A stretch of 64,000 bases of DNA from Trogon surrucura. Lineage: Eukaryota > Chordata > Aves > Trogoniformes > Trogonidae. The notes below the pieces were generated by a model, which had not been told where the DNA came from, did not search any database, and saw only the letters and a program-made list of their open reading frames with translations. The stretch lies in NCBI GenBank assembly GCA_020746105.1, contig CM036658.1:12012689-12076688 (forward strand), in the 5' to 3' direction. The position numbers and the translations under genes were made by a program. Below, one piece after another: positions 22,912-35,335 of the stretch (within the stretch, counting starts at the first letter, position 1; every line of letters begins with the position of its first letter).

Positions 22912-25528
22912 GCAGGAAGACGGGTGCCTGCATTTCGTAGGCTGAGAACTCAGCTTGAGAGAGCATAAGAACTGGTTTGTGCCTAAAAGTCCCTTTCACC
23001 CCAGTTGTGCTTTCTCGCTAAGATTTTACTCTGGAGCAACAGCAATGGTCTCGTTGTTTTCCATTCTGAAATGACAACTAACGACCTCAGTGTGATCTGA
23101 TCCTTAATCATAGGGTGTGAGAGAAGAGAGGGGACTTCACTGCTATACATAAAAGCTCGAGTTGCTTGATAGGTACATGATGCTCTACATATACTTGCCT
23201 CAACAAAAAAAAGCCCAAAGAAACAGGAGAAATAATGGCCAGCAGCAGATGCTCAAGATATAAGGAGATATTTTTCCAGAATAATCATTTAGCTTCCAAC
23301 AATTTGTGGTTTTCAGATCACTGGTGCTTTTGTGTCCCATTGTCAGTTTGTCTGATAGCATCTTCAACCTTCTGTGCCAAGAAATTCAACCACTGAAATC
23401 ACACATGTTGTGTGAAGAACTATCTTCTCCTGTTTGTTTTGAAATTGCCACCTCCTAGTTTCATAGTTCAATAGTTCAATAGTTTTTGAACAGGAAATAA
23501 CTCTTCAATGTATCTCCACTGTTTGTGATCATATAAAAATTATGATGTGGCCTGTCTGATCTGTTAAGTGCCTTACCATAAGCAAGCAGAATAGTTATTC
23601 CTGCCTGGCCAATTATGAGACCCTCAGGCTGAGAATCTGTGTAGTAAAACCCACCCAAAACAAAAAACACAACCAAAACAAAACCAATAAAGATGTATGA
23701 CAAATTTGCCATTCAAACTTTTTTTATGTAAAATAAAGAGGCAAAGACCACATCTGGCTTTAAAAATTTTCAGCAGAATATTTTGTTATGTCAGAAGTAT
23801 CATCTAGAGTATTGGTTCAACATCTAAATGTAGAAATCTTGTTAACTGAGACACTCAGATTTGAAAACTGGGTATGCATGAATCATTTACTTTAATGATT
23901 CTTAATTACCTCAGATTTAATTCTTTTTTAAATGACAAAAAAAAGGGCGTTATCCACTTTAAATTCCAAAGGTTATCTGTATTCAGTGAGTTAATGCTAA
24001 TGGAAATGTATATTATGTGGTAATGACTGTAATTATTACATCTAAGGACTCAGGAATCTCTTTTTAACATGGTTTCTTGAGGAAATTATGATTATACAAT
24101 CTCTACCTGCCCGCCTTCCTTTTTGCTAAGAACTTTGAATCTGTTGGCCAATTTTTACCAACTTTGGAGGAATGGAATTCTCAAAGATTTTTTTTTATAA
24201 TGCCTGTTGAAATCAGTGTCTACACAAGAGAGAAGGCGGGTGGGAAGATAGAGACACTTGAGTCACTGTAATAGACAAGCTTCCTCTGCAAAGATTCGTC
24301 AGGTTTGGCAGAAGTGATCCAGTCAATCAACGTGCATGTGTAGACTGGCTGGTACTGTAAGCCTGTACTGAGCTCCAGATGAGCAGTTATGATATGGCCT
24401 GTTTCTGGCCTGTGAGGCAACACTGTGCACAGCAGTGTGGAAGAAGAGTCTGTAATAGTGACAAAGTTTAACTGGTTATGGCAAGCTAGACTTTACTCCT
24501 TCTATTGCACAGAGAGCTTAAATGTCAAATGCCTTTGCTTGATGGTCTAAAAATAAAGGTAGGGCATGGAAAGAAGAAGAAATGAGGAGAAATATATTAA
24601 AAAAAAGCCAAAACAAATAAACACAGCAAAAAATATTCTGAGTTTACTAAGAAGTGGGATTTCAAATGATTTTCTAAAATGATGAACTTATAATCCTTTT
24701 AATATAGAGATATTCACAGCAGATTATTTTATGCATGAATGAGAAGACATCTCCTTTCTAAACGACCTTTTTCAACTCACAGAATGGCTAGGAATAGGTA
24801 TTTTTCTACTTCATGTACTTATTGTTAAGGTTTTGGGAGTATTTTTCCAAACCTGTATAACTATCTGATGAGGACCTGGAAACTCAGAGTCACAGGCTCA
24901 CCATCCACATGCTCTAGTAAAGTTGGGTTTTTTTTCAGAATTGACTTTGAGAGAACAGATTTAGGTGTATGAAGTAACTGTTTTCCATACTGCGAATATT
25001 TCAAATATCCGGGATTTGAAGACATGCCACATTTTTTAATGTCTGTTTCCAACCTTTTCATGAATGCGATCCCATGGCTAAGGCAGCAAGGTAAAAGGTC
25101 ATGGTAGTTAAAAGATAAAAATGCCCTGCTAAAGACATCAGCACAGCAGGCTTAGAGCACAGCAGGCAGTCCTACCCTGCAATATGCAAAAAATGCCTGC
25201 CACTAACATTGACAGCATATCTACCTTTCTGCCTAAGAGACATCAGCAGGAGCCAAAGCTGGAAAGATGAGTGCATGAAAGCCTGTAGGAGAGTTTTGGT
25301 GGAACATCTTGGTAGAAACTTTAGGGAAGAAGCTTTAAGGAAGATAATGAGGCTGTTTTCAGTTCCATATGCTCTATGTGCCCATGCTACAGACTTCATA
25401 AATATTTTTACAAAATCAAAGGTGTGAGTTTTGTCAATATCAAACTACCTCACACAGATTTCAGTTGCTCAACAAAGTTCACAAAGCTGGTCTACAACAA
25501 TACATTGAATGTACATGAAATGGCATGG
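22912..25528. other. Non-coding stretch between two CR1 copies
   Basis: AT-rich DNA with short A or T runs. Open frames are under 100 codons and lack domains. The three copies of 'TTCATAGTTCAATAGTTCAA'-like short units near 23460-23485 are a small local repeat. No gene or nameable element is seen. Confidence 0.55.
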
Positions 25529-26690
25529 GAAGAGCAACAGATGTTATTTTCCCGGACTTGTGCAAGGTGTTTGACACTGTCCCACATGACATCCTTGTCT
25601 CTAAAATGGAGAGACACGCATTTGACGGATGGACCACTTGGTGGATAAAGAACTGGCTGGATGGTTGCACTCAAAGAATTGTGGTCAATGGCTCAAAGTC
25701 CGCATGGAGACCAGTGATAAGTGGGGTTCCTCAGGGGTCTGTTCTGGGTCCAGGGCTGTTCAACATCTTTGTCAGCAACATAGACAAAGGCATTGAGTGC
25801 ACACTCAGCAAGTTTGCTGATGACACCAAGCTGTGTGGTGCCGTGGACTCACTTGAGGGAAGAGATGCCATCCAGAGGGACCTTGACAGGCTTGAGAAAT
25901 GGGCCAGTGCAAACTGCATGAGCTTCAACAAGTCAAAATGCAAGGTCCTGCACCTGGGTCGGGCCAATCCCAGGCACAAATACAAACCGGGCACACAGTG
26001 GGTTGAGAGTAGCCCTGAAGAGAAGGACTTGGGTGTGTTGATAGATGAGAAGCTCAACATGAACCGGCAGTGCGCTCATGCAGCCCAGAAGGCCAGCCAC
26101 ATCCTGGGATGTATCAGGAGAAGCGTAGCCAGCAGGTCAAGAGAGGTGATTCTCCCCCTTTACTCTGCTCTTGTGAGACCCCACCTCAAATACTGTGTCC
26201 ACTTCTGGTGTCCCCACCATAAGAGAGACATGGATCTGTTGGAGCATGTTCAGAGGAGGGCCACAAAAATGATCCAGGGGCTGGAGCACCTCTGCTACGA
26301 GGACAGGCTGTGGGAGCTGGGATTGTTCAGTCTCAAAAAGAGAAGACTTTGGGGGGACCTGAAGGGATCCTACAGGAAGGCTGGGGAGGGACTTTTTACA
26401 AGAGTGTCCACTGATAGGACAAGGGGAAATGGGTTTAAGTTGAAGGAGAACAGATTTAGATTAGATCTTAGGAAGAAATTCTTCAGTACGAGGGTGGAAA
26501 GACTTTGGAATAATTGCCCAGAGATGTTGTGGCTGCCCCCTCCCTGGAGGTGTTCAAGGCCAGGTTGGACGGAGCCTTGAGTAGCCTGATCTAGTTGAGA
26601 GGCGTCCCTGCCCGTGACAGGGAGGTTGGATTAAATGATCTCTAAGGTCCATTCCAGCCTAGGCCATTCTATGATTCTGTGATTCTATGA
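25529..26690 (+). mobile_element. CR1 LINE, 5'-truncated, second subfamily
   Basis: It begins within the RT at a degraded [11 protein letters not shown] motif, then reads [11 protein letters not shown] (about 25720-25752), the catalytic FADDTKL (25816-25836) and the C-terminal blocks. The open frame (25525-26580) has 351 codons. It stays open, but the thumb/C-terminal region lacks codons after RRLWGDL (near 26360), and a shift near 26510 destroys the natural end. The 3' tail is ATTCTATG ATTCTGTG ATTCTATG (about 26667-26690). The wording of its protein and 3' UTR differs from the copies at 21945 and 32013, so it is a different CR1 subfamily. Confidence 0.95.
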
Positions 26691-29600
26691 AATCTCTAAT
26701 ATTACTTTGCAGAGCAATAGCCCTAAAACCCCATCTTTTGTTAGCAAAAGGCCAGTGTCAATGTGAATATACGATCCGGAGCATGAGTACAAGCAACAAC
26801 TCCTTTCCTTGGAAGGTGGATTGATGCTATGCGAAAGGTAGGCAAGCTCTAATCCAGGGTATGGGTACAGCTCACTGTGATAGTTTGCTCAGGTGACAGT
26901 TTGACCAGCTGATAAATTTATGCTGTTTAGGATTAGGCCTTAGTTTTCAACATATGAGAAGCTGGAAACACTCAGTTTTCCCTTCCTTAATAAATCAAGA
27001 TGCCAAGGATGTTTTCAAATTGTCACTGGCTCAAGGGATGAGAAGTGCGCACATATGCACAAGGGAAAATGATGAGCAGGTGGCATGACAGGCACCTCCT
27101 CACTTTTCTGACTGATGTTTTCAGATATGTGCCTCAGAGAAGATATGTTAAGTTGTACTTTGATACTCATCATCCCATAAAACCTTGCTTCCCTTAGTGA
27201 CCGTGCTTTGGGGCTGACTGACTCCATGTGTTTTAGTATATCCTTTCGGGGTACATCCACTCTTTCAACCTGTGAAAAAATTGAGCTTCGGTCTTCTTTG
27301 AGGGGAGGACTTTTGGGGCCTAGCTCAAGCCTAGACCAAGGCTTTCATGCTATAAATGGCAGAGGGATGTCCACTACTGGGAGAAGAGACACCAAGCCTG
27401 GTACTACCTGACCATGGCCCCTGCTGCTCTGGCCAGGTCACATCCTGCACCAGCACGCACTCACTCACTGTAACAAGTAATGAGGTGATTTGTAGATATA
27501 CCCTCAAAGTCAATAAGGGAGACATAATGGAGTTGGTCAGCAAAGGCTCTCAGGAACACAACTTAGACCCTTGGTTTCTTGATAAATTCAATTGTAGCCT
27601 GTCTCTTATTGGATACAACCTATAATCTCAATAAGATATTTTGGTGTCTCTTTAAATACGTGAGGACAAAGATGATCGTATATTCCTTCCTCCTATGTTT
27701 TCCCTTCCTTTTAGACTTTCTCAAGATTCTCTTGAAAAGCTTTTCAAGGGCAACTGAAAGTAGACTAAAATTATACTTTGAATAGAATGGCATGAATCAC
27801 ACACACAACTACTCAGATGAAATTTTAGTTGTATAAGCAATTTTTTCCACTCATGTCCTCTTCAATTCAAGAGGCAATGAGAAAATATTTGTGCATCCTG
27901 AGTTCTTGATATATAAAGCAATGTCACTGCTGGTGTAAAATGGGATTAAAATACAGTTTCAATTTATTTTATGTGGTCTTCTTTCTTTACAATGTGCTAA
28001 CTTCCCCAGACATCATGGAAAGTGAAGGCAAAAATCTACGATACATCTCTTTACAGAAATAACCATTCTGCAAAGCCTATCCCCTTCAGAAAACATATCA
28101 ACAATCCATGTGCACTAAGTGCTTCAGAAGCACAGCCATGTGCAATTGATAGCATCTGAAAATAGTTCCACATATCCTTTTACCATTCCAGAGTTAATGT
28201 GTCAATTATGTGTTATAAATTTGAATTTCAAGGGGAAGATTATTATTTTAAGATAAAAACATTTCTGGACAAGATTACAAGACATAAAATTCAACTCGAG
28301 ATTGCCTTGATATATAGTGTGTATAAAAAATATATATCCAATCAGGTTGATAATTTCTTTTTGACATGTATTGTTTAGAAAAGGGAAGAAACATTTTGCT
28401 GGGCGAGGCAAACAAGAACTCATTTTAAAAGATATTTTTCTAGCTCTCATTCTTCAGCATGGACTGCTGAAAAAATAAAACTTGATTTCATAACGGAGAA
28501 GTTAATATGTGTTATATTCACTGCTTTTGGAAATGCTCAGATAGTTCAGAATATTTGTAACAATCAATGAACTCCATGCCTGTGCATCCCAGCTGTACTT
28601 CAGTTTATCCAGCTGCATTTTATACTGTGAATTAGATCTGAGTCTGTCTCATTCTCATCCATGCGCTAAATTGTAGTCTGCAGACCGAAACTAATCCACA
28701 AACATTTAGTTTGAAAATGAAATTCACACACCAAAACCAAAAGGGTGAAAACCTACACCACGACATTTTAAAACACAGGATGCATGTGCTTAGTCAAAGC
28801 GTCTCTGACAAAAGGCTGGTTTCTAGATATGTGCCTAGATAGATAGAGGAACTGTAGTGTATGCAATCCACACTGCACTTTAATATGTATGATCTGCTTT
28901 GCCACATCTTAGTTATACCTGAATTTTTAAAAATGTGTTCAGCCTTTAGTGTGTATATGAAATATGAATGCTAGTAGGAGCGCAACACCTTTTCTTATTC
29001 ACATTTCCTTTGAAGAGCAGCAAGGTCACTGAAATAGACTTTAAAATAATGGAAGGGATAATTAACATTGGACTATGAAATGCTGTTTGTCCATGAAGGT
29101 GTACTGATCGAGGCACTTAATGGGTTTTTAGTAAGCACTGGTTGGATGCTAAGGGTCTGTAAAGAAGCCTTTTCTCATTTAGCACCTTCATTTCATAGTC
29201 TCCCCCTAACAAGACGTTGTTCTGCTCTCCTGATGCTTGAGTGTCAGAGGTGTCCTGCGGACAGATTTCATGTCTAAGTACTAATCGAAGTCATGTGGGT
29301 TTTTTATATTAAAACAGTTTCATGCTTCTGACATGTAAATCCCTGAAGAAATTTTTTTGTTATGTGACATTTTATCAATGTGGACTGTATGCCATGTCTT
29401 TGCTCATCCAGCCACTGTAGAAGAACTATGCAAATACCACACTTAAAGGATTTTGTACAGCATGCAGGATACCAACGGTGACTTTCATAAGTTCTCATGG
29501 TCCTGCAATGTTATCATGTTTAAAAAACAGCTTTATTTGATGCTAAAAAGTTAACAACACTAATGCCAATATCACAGGTCTCAGGAGGCTGTGGAAATCC

Positions 29601-31912
29601 ACCAGCCAAAGTCACTGCACCAGCACAGAGGTCATTCTGCAGGATATTGCAACACAAAACACTAAATCTATGATTTTAAGTCAGAATCATAGTCTTGAAA
29701 TCAGAGATGTCTGGCAAGAAAGTACCAATGAAACAGTACTGGCCAGTATGGTAGAGACACAGCCACCTTGGATATTTCACAAAACGTCCTCAGAAAGATG
29801 GCTGCTGTCCCTTCTCTGGACACTCCTTCCATGTCTCAGAGCAGTGCCTGGGAAAAAAATGGATGGCTCTGGCTAGAAAAGCTCTAGATAGTGTAGCCAG
29901 CTGCATGGAAGCAGGAGTCAGCCCTAGAAAGGCATGGGGAGAGGATGGACCATGAGTGACCCAGAGAAGCTAGAACAGCTGAGGCTGATGCATGGGAGGA
30001 AGGAAAGCTACAGCAGCTGTGAAGAGGCATCAGTGGGAAAAATGGGGGGGTCAGAAGGTAAGATTAGGAATGAATGTGGAATGTGTTGCAGCATTTGTCA
30101 AGGGCTGAGAGAAAGATCTGTCAGTGGCTGAGCTGTAAAAAAAGAGTGTGGAGGTAATTTTTAAGAGTGGGAGTGAGCAGAAGCAGAAAAATGTTTCTAC
30201 ATGATAATACTATCACGCAGTTAACACCTGAAGCAAACTGTAGAATCTAATTAATTGGAATCAAATTTTCAGCAGGTCAGCTTTATAATACAAATGTTAG
30301 ATTGTCTCTACATGAAACTGTCTGAATTTGAGTGTGTTTCAGCACTGAAATGAAGTGGAACAATGATTAGGAAAACGAGAGGTGTCTGTAGAAGCTGTAT
30401 TGCTGCTGATGAAGCTATGTACCTGTGGAAAAACTCATGGACCTCTTAAAAATTTTGCACTTCAGCATGTTATTTGCCATTCATATCCTGCATGACAGTC
30501 TCATATTTTAAAAAAAAATTACAAATTAGTTCCAAGCACTGATCTTTTGCAGTATGGGATGTGCCCTTCTTAATTGTCTGAACTGCACTCCGTTTAGGAA
30601 GTACATAACACCTGTACAGAGGGAACAGGTTTGGGAATATTTTTATATTTGTTCTTCTCCTTTGGATCGCAAGAGGAATCATTTCTACTGGGACCTCTGT
30701 GAAACTGATGACAGAGAATGGCGTGATTATTTGTTATAGCCAGTATCCTAGCGTACAGCAGTAATTCTATTATTTCTCTGTCACTTAGCAGCCTTTGTTT
30801 GGATTTGAATCTCAGTGAATTTTTAAAAGGTATAAATTTGTTATGGACTTTAATATTGACTTGTGCTGTGTAGTTCTAATCAAGTATTCCCAGAAATGCA
30901 CTAAAATGGCATTGCATTTGCTGTGTTCCTGGCTTTGTTTGTTGTCTTTTTAAAAGGGAAAAAAAAAAAGGCTAATATTTCCCACTCACCTAAAAGCTCT
31001 TCTGTGATTGTAATTCATATTATTCAGGCTTATACTGACCACACAGTAAATAATGTTCAATTGCCTTTGATTACAAAGAAGAAAAAAATATCTCTGGCAA
31101 TTATGTAGTTTATTAGCACTGCTGTAAAATAAAGACGAGCACTTGTTACTTGCTTAATGTCTTGGGATCCCACAAAATCTAAGATTCTTCACCATGTTTA
31201 CCAGGTTTAAATAGTGCAGTGTTGTACAGTGGAAAGGGATGGCCTACTGGGAAAATGAATGTTTCAAGCAGAAACAGTTGTATTTTTTCTGTAATAGGGA
31301 ATAAAGAATGTGAAGCAGACTAATACATCAATTTTTTAAGGGATGAGGAAAGAATGGTGACTGTAGTTTGGAATCTCAAGTCTGGGGAAATGTGGGAAGC
31401 TAGAAAAAACTTCTGAAAGCTTGAAAAATTCTTTTCATTGTGCAGATATTATCATCAACTCTAAATAATTTCCATGATCCTCGAGTACCTCTATTCAGCT
31501 ATCCGGAGAGGGTTTTCTGGGCTTTCCTATGAATATCCAAGGCAGTTTGTAGCTTCAGTCACATTGTAAACTAGACAGGCCGTAGAAAGTTCTGTAAGAA
31601 AAATATATCACTTTTCATCCAGCCCTTTTCTTTTAGAACCAATCTCTCAAAAGACCTAATGGTGTCCTCTCTGTCTAGCTACTGTTACAGCCTTTCTGTA
31701 GGTGAGATTTGTTATACAGGTGCGAAGAATATCAATCTATCTCTACATTTTTCTTTCATGCTGCGTTCTTTTAATTTGGGACTCATCACAATCAAGAAAA
31801 AATGACCAAAAATTTCTTTGATGGTGAGTTCAGCTTTCGTAAGTACAGAGTCCAGATCTTCTCTGCCTACACCAGGCTCAAGATAAATGCATTCACTCAA
31901 AAAGAAAATCAA
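26691..31912. other. Long non-coding stretch
   Basis: No recognised gene. Open frames stay under 95 codons. One frame with an acceptor-like start (30553-30739) is listed separately as a weak exon candidate. A-rich runs lie near 30960 and 31080. Confidence 0.5.
30553..30739 (+). other. Weak candidate terminal exon
   Basis: A pyrimidine-rich tract ending TTTTGCAG (to 30552) is followed by a frame of about 61 codons to a stop at 30739. The translation is rich in Trp, Tyr, Arg and acidic residues (WEYFYICSSPLDRKR, DDREWRDYLL), unlike the low-complexity frames around it. An AATAAA lies about 390 bp downstream (near 31128). I do not recognise the protein, and a chance frame is more likely than not. 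Confidence 0.15.
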
Positions 31913-32012
31913 GTAGAGGAGGCAGGAGACCTGCATGGTTAGCCAAGGAGCTCCTGGAAAAACTCAAGTGAAAGAGGGAAATTTACAGTAAGTGCCAAAA
32001 GGGTCCGGTTAG

Positions 32013-32270
32013 AATCATAGAATCATAGAATCATAGAATGTGAGGGATTGGAAGGGACCTCGAAAGATCATCAAGTCCAATCCCCCTGCCAGAGCAGGAA
32101 TGCCTAGATTATGCTACACAGGAATGTGTCCAGGCAGGTCTTGAATGTCTCCAGAGAAGGAGACTCCACAACCTCTCTGGGCAGCCTGTTCCAGTGTTCC
32201 GTCACCCTCACTGAGAAGAAGTTTCTTCTCGAGTCTAAGCGGAACCTCTTATGTTCCAGTTTCAGCCCAT
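32013..32270 (-). mobile_element. CR1 LINE 3' fragment, antisense, nested
   Basis: It starts with three inverted octamers (CATAGAAT) and reads, reversed, the CR1 3' UTR and the last part of ORF2. It is nearly the same as 22661-22911, so it is the same young subfamily. It sits inside the older CR1. TTAG at 32009-32012 and 32270-32273 may be a 4-bp target duplication. The insertion is about 260 bp, strongly 5'-truncated. Confidence 0.93.
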
Positions 32271-33286
32271 TAGCTGGGAGGATTATAGAAATGCAGCAAG
32301 AGTATGTAGAGAATCAACAAGAAAGGCCAAGGCTCTCTTGGAATTTAGTCTGGCTAGAGAAGTTAAAGAAAACTAGAAAAATTTCTTGAAATATATCAAT
32401 GAGAAAAGGAAGAGTAGGGAAAAAGTGGGTGCACTGCTAAATGAGGTGGGAGATGCAAAGATGGCAGAATTACCGAATGCCTTCTTTGTCTCAGTCTTTA
32501 CACCTGAGGCCAGCCCCCAGGAATTCCAGTCCCTAGAAGTAAAGAAGCAAAACTGGAGTGAGGATGACTCTCCACTGGTCAGTGAGGATTTGGTTAGAGA
32601 ACTATTACAAAAGCTGAGAACACACAAATCCATGGGCCCTGACAGGATGCATCCATGTGCGCTGAGAGAGTTGGCTGATGTTGTGGCTGAGCCACTCTCC
32701 ATCATCTTTGAAAAATCGTGGGGAACAGGAGAGGTGCCTGAGGACTGGGAGAAAGCCAGTGTCACTCCAGTCTTCAAAAAGGGCAAGAAGGAGGACCCAG
32801 GCAACTACAGGCTGGTCAGCCTCACCTCCATCCCTGGGAAGGTGGTGGAGCAGCTCATTCTGAAGGCCATCTCTAATCAATTGGAAGAAAAGAAGGTTAT
32901 CAGGAGTAGCCAGCGTGAATTTACCATGGGGAAATGTTGCCTGATTAATCTGATATCCTTCTACGAAGGTGTGACCAAATGGGTTGATGAAGGGAGAGAA
33001 GTGGATGTCATTAACCTCGATTTCAGTAAGGCTTTCGATACTGTCCCCCGTAACATCCTTGTAGGAAAACTCAAGAAATGTGGGATAGGTGACTGGACCG
33101 TAAGGTGGATTGTGAACTGATTCAGTAGCAGAGTTCAGAGGGTTGTGATCAGTGGCACAGAGTAAGGCTGGAGGCCTGTGGCCAGTGGTGTTCCCCAGGG
33201 ATCAGTGCTGGGTCCGGTTTTGTTCAATAACTTCATCAACGACCTGGATGAGGGGACAGGGTGCACTCTCAGCAAGTTCACTGATG

Positions 33287-33292
33287 GTACAG
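33287..33292. repeat. Target site duplication, left (provirus B), imperfect
   Basis: GTACAG comes before the LTR's TG; GTACGA follows the far end (35625-35630). Four of six bases agree, and the host CR1 reads through if one copy is removed. Confidence 0.65.
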
Positions 33293-33657
33293 TGTAGAGG
33301 AATTTCTTGTGGAGCAGGGGCATGGTATCCCTTTAAAAGGTTTGGACAACCCAGCTTAGGCCTAAACAAAGGCTCTGCCCTTGGAGCTGCCTTGGGGCAC
33401 GGAGAGGAGGAGGTGCATCTGTTTTGTGAAGAGCCTTGCCGGGGGGGGAGAGGGGGGGCGAGAGCCGCCTGCACAGTTGAATGGCACTACCCAATAAAAT
33501 GCTGGCGCGTGTAAACCTGTAACTGACCAACTCTGTTAAGGGGCAGGTGCGGGGACACTGCTTCACTGTATAGATTGAGCTGTCCAGGGAGGACGACTTG
33601 CAACTGTATCAGTGTGATGGTCATTACTTGACCGGCTCTCCGAAGGGACCCTCTTCG
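33293..33657 (+). repeat. 5' LTR of provirus B
   Basis: TGTAGAGGAATTTCTTGTGG to CTCTTCG, about 365 bp. Compared with provirus A it lacks a block around 33430-33450, replaced by a G-rich run. It also lacks about 10 bases that contain the second AATAAA ('CTGTCC|AGGGAGG'). Confidence 0.88.
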
Positions 33658-33660
33658 TTC

Positions 33661-33678
33661 TGGCGCCCGAACAGGGAC
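33661..33678 (+). other. Primer-binding site for tRNA-Lys
   Basis: TGGCGCCCGAACAGGGAC, identical to the site of provirus A and again three bases after the LTR. Confidence 0.92.
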
Positions 33679-33839
33679 CCTCTATGGACACTTAAATGCG
33701 GATTGCTTAAATGTGGGAAGACTTGGAAGCATCGGACGTGAGCCGATTTGGGAGCCGGAGAGGTGGAGGCAGGAGAGTTCTGGGTGTGGCCAAAAGGGCA
33801 CCGGAGACCAGAGCTTGAGCAGCCGATCAAGCCCCTGCC

Positions 33840-33848
33840 AAGGTAAGA
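33840..33848 (+). promoter_or_regulatory. Candidate major splice donor in leader
   Basis: AAG|GTAAGA, same place as in provirus A, about 11 bases before the gag ATG. Confidence 0.6.
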
Positions 33849-33853
33849 CCGGG

Positions 33854-34180
33854 ATGGAAACGGACGCGGCAACTCGCCTGCTTAGTATACTCTCTAAGAG
33901 AGGAGAAAAAGTAAAGGAGTGAGATGTATTAGCCCCATGGGCTCAGAAGTGGGATAAAATGAAGGACCCATCCTTAATCTTTAGTTCAACGGGACGGCGT
34001 GAAGCAGGAGACCTTTTGTGGGACTGTACTCTAGAGGGAGGAAAAGAAGGAAAAGAAGCAAAAAAACTAGGAACGGTTTGGAAAACCATAATATGCACTT
34101 TAGAAATTATGCAAGCAGAAAAGAAAGTCACCGTGGCGGCAATTGAAGCCCTGGGTGGAGGCCAGGAAAAAAAAAAATAA
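33854..34180 (+). pseudogene. gag N-terminus (matrix-like), broken
   Basis: Same sequence family as 11290-11610. A TGA stops the frame at 33920-33922; the downstream part is open in the same frame to 34180. It ends in Lys-rich sequence encoded by an A-rich run next to the LTR-like segment. Where A has a stop (11515), B keeps a Trp codon, so the two copies broke independently. Confidence 0.65.
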
Positions 34181-34214
34181 AAAGAAGAAGGAAAAAAAAA
34201 AAGAAAGGGGGAAC

Positions 34215-34572
34215 TGCAGATACCCTACATCTTACAGGTAGCCGTGCTGGCAGCACTGTGTTGCAGAATTAAGACCTTTGTCCTTGAGCTCTTTTCTAAA
34301 CAAGTACATAACTCTCGTTTGCTAATAATCAAAAGAGACCATGACTAGCCGAGTACAGCTCATGTTGGGAGTTTTTTCGTGAGAATGGTCAGATAAGACG
34401 CTTCTTGTAGACAAGATGTGCATGGGACTGAATGGGAGAGTATGATCAAAACAGACCTGGGAAAGTCTGTTCTCACTGTGTGATAACAGAGTGACTGAAG
34501 GAGTACATGAGCGAATAACAAGCCTGGCTGCATAGTCTGGTCTCCTGTTTGTAACCCATAAATACTGCTACA
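34215..34572 (+). repeat. Foreign LTR-like segment inside gag of provirus B
   Basis: This is the longest of the three copies, from TGCAGATACCC to AATACTGCTACA. TG...CA ends and a length near 358 bp fit an LTR. No flanking duplication is obvious (GGGGAAC on the left, TCGCAAG on the right). The 95 bp that follow (34573-34667) are absent from A and unassigned; they may be part of the same foreign element. Confidence 0.55.
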
Positions 34573-34667
34573 TCGCAAGTAATTTTTGAGCTATTGACTG
34601 ATGTAGATAGTATTTGACACGCTGTGTTACAAAATCGTGTCGCAGAGAGGAAAAAAAAAAAAAAGGA

Positions 34668-34975
34668 AGATCAAGATGAACCCATGAAAGAGATCCTAAA
34701 CAAACTCGCTGAATTATCAATTAGACAGCAAGAAATAGAAGAAACCCTTAAACCAGTCTCATCGTCACTTTGGAGACAACCAGAAACCATATCAAAGGTC
34801 CCACGAGAGATTCTACCATTATCCCATATAGTACCATGGGTTGACCCCTCAGCTCCCCCATTACCACCAGCTCCCTCACTCAAGCTTGACTTTCAAGCAG
34901 GCAGTTCGATTGCGTGTCCTGTTATTTTTAGTAACGGACAAGGGACCTGGGAACCGCATGATTGGAGGCATTGCA
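34668..34975 (+). pseudogene. gag middle region, proline-rich
   Basis: It matches 11975-12357 of provirus A and includes the proline-rich linker near 34850-34880. The frame is open (inside 34624-35040), while A has a stop. Its 3' part is shorter: about 90 bases of A are missing before the SSIACPVI stretch. Confidence 0.6.
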
Positions 34976-35011
34976 GCTCTTCTCGTCTCAACCTAAATTA
35001 TGCTTGTTTTG

Positions 35012-35335
35012 TAGTAATCAGATACACCAATACTTTGTGACACATATTCGTTCTCATCCTAATCTGCCTGGCCTGTTAGTCTAAGGAATGGAGAATATCC
35101 CATGTGACAGGAATACCTTATTCACCAACGAGACAGAGCATTGTGGAAAGAGCACATCTCACACTGAAAAGAATATTACAGAAACAGAAAAGTACTGTTG
35201 TCGGAATGTCTCCATACGAAAAGTTGTCTAAAGAGACAATCTTATTGGCTGCCAGCAAAACGAATTAAGCCATTTAATGACCATGATTTGGTTCCTATTC
35301 CACATGATGTGAAAAAATACATCTTATGACTTTGA
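35012..35335 (+). pseudogene. pol remnant: RNase H end and integrase core/C-terminus
   Basis: A short run near 35034-35078 reads YFVTHIRSHPNLPGLL, as at the end of RNase H in betaretrovirus-like pol. After a large deletion the frame reads [19 protein letters not shown] (about 35100-35157). This is the end of the integrase catalytic core, and the Glu at 35146-35148 matches the third acid of the DDE triad. SPYEKL follows, then a C-terminal piece ([11 protein letters not shown]) after a shift. The zinc-binding domain and the first two catalytic Asp are gone. The motif wording is closest to betaretroviruses and lentiviruses, not alpharetroviruses. Confidence 0.75.

Noticed and set aside
23460..23485. 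Small direct repeats (TTCAATAG) as a telomere-like or CR1 octamer tail
   Set aside because: Too short and not matching the CR1 octamer; no CR1 3' UTR beside it.
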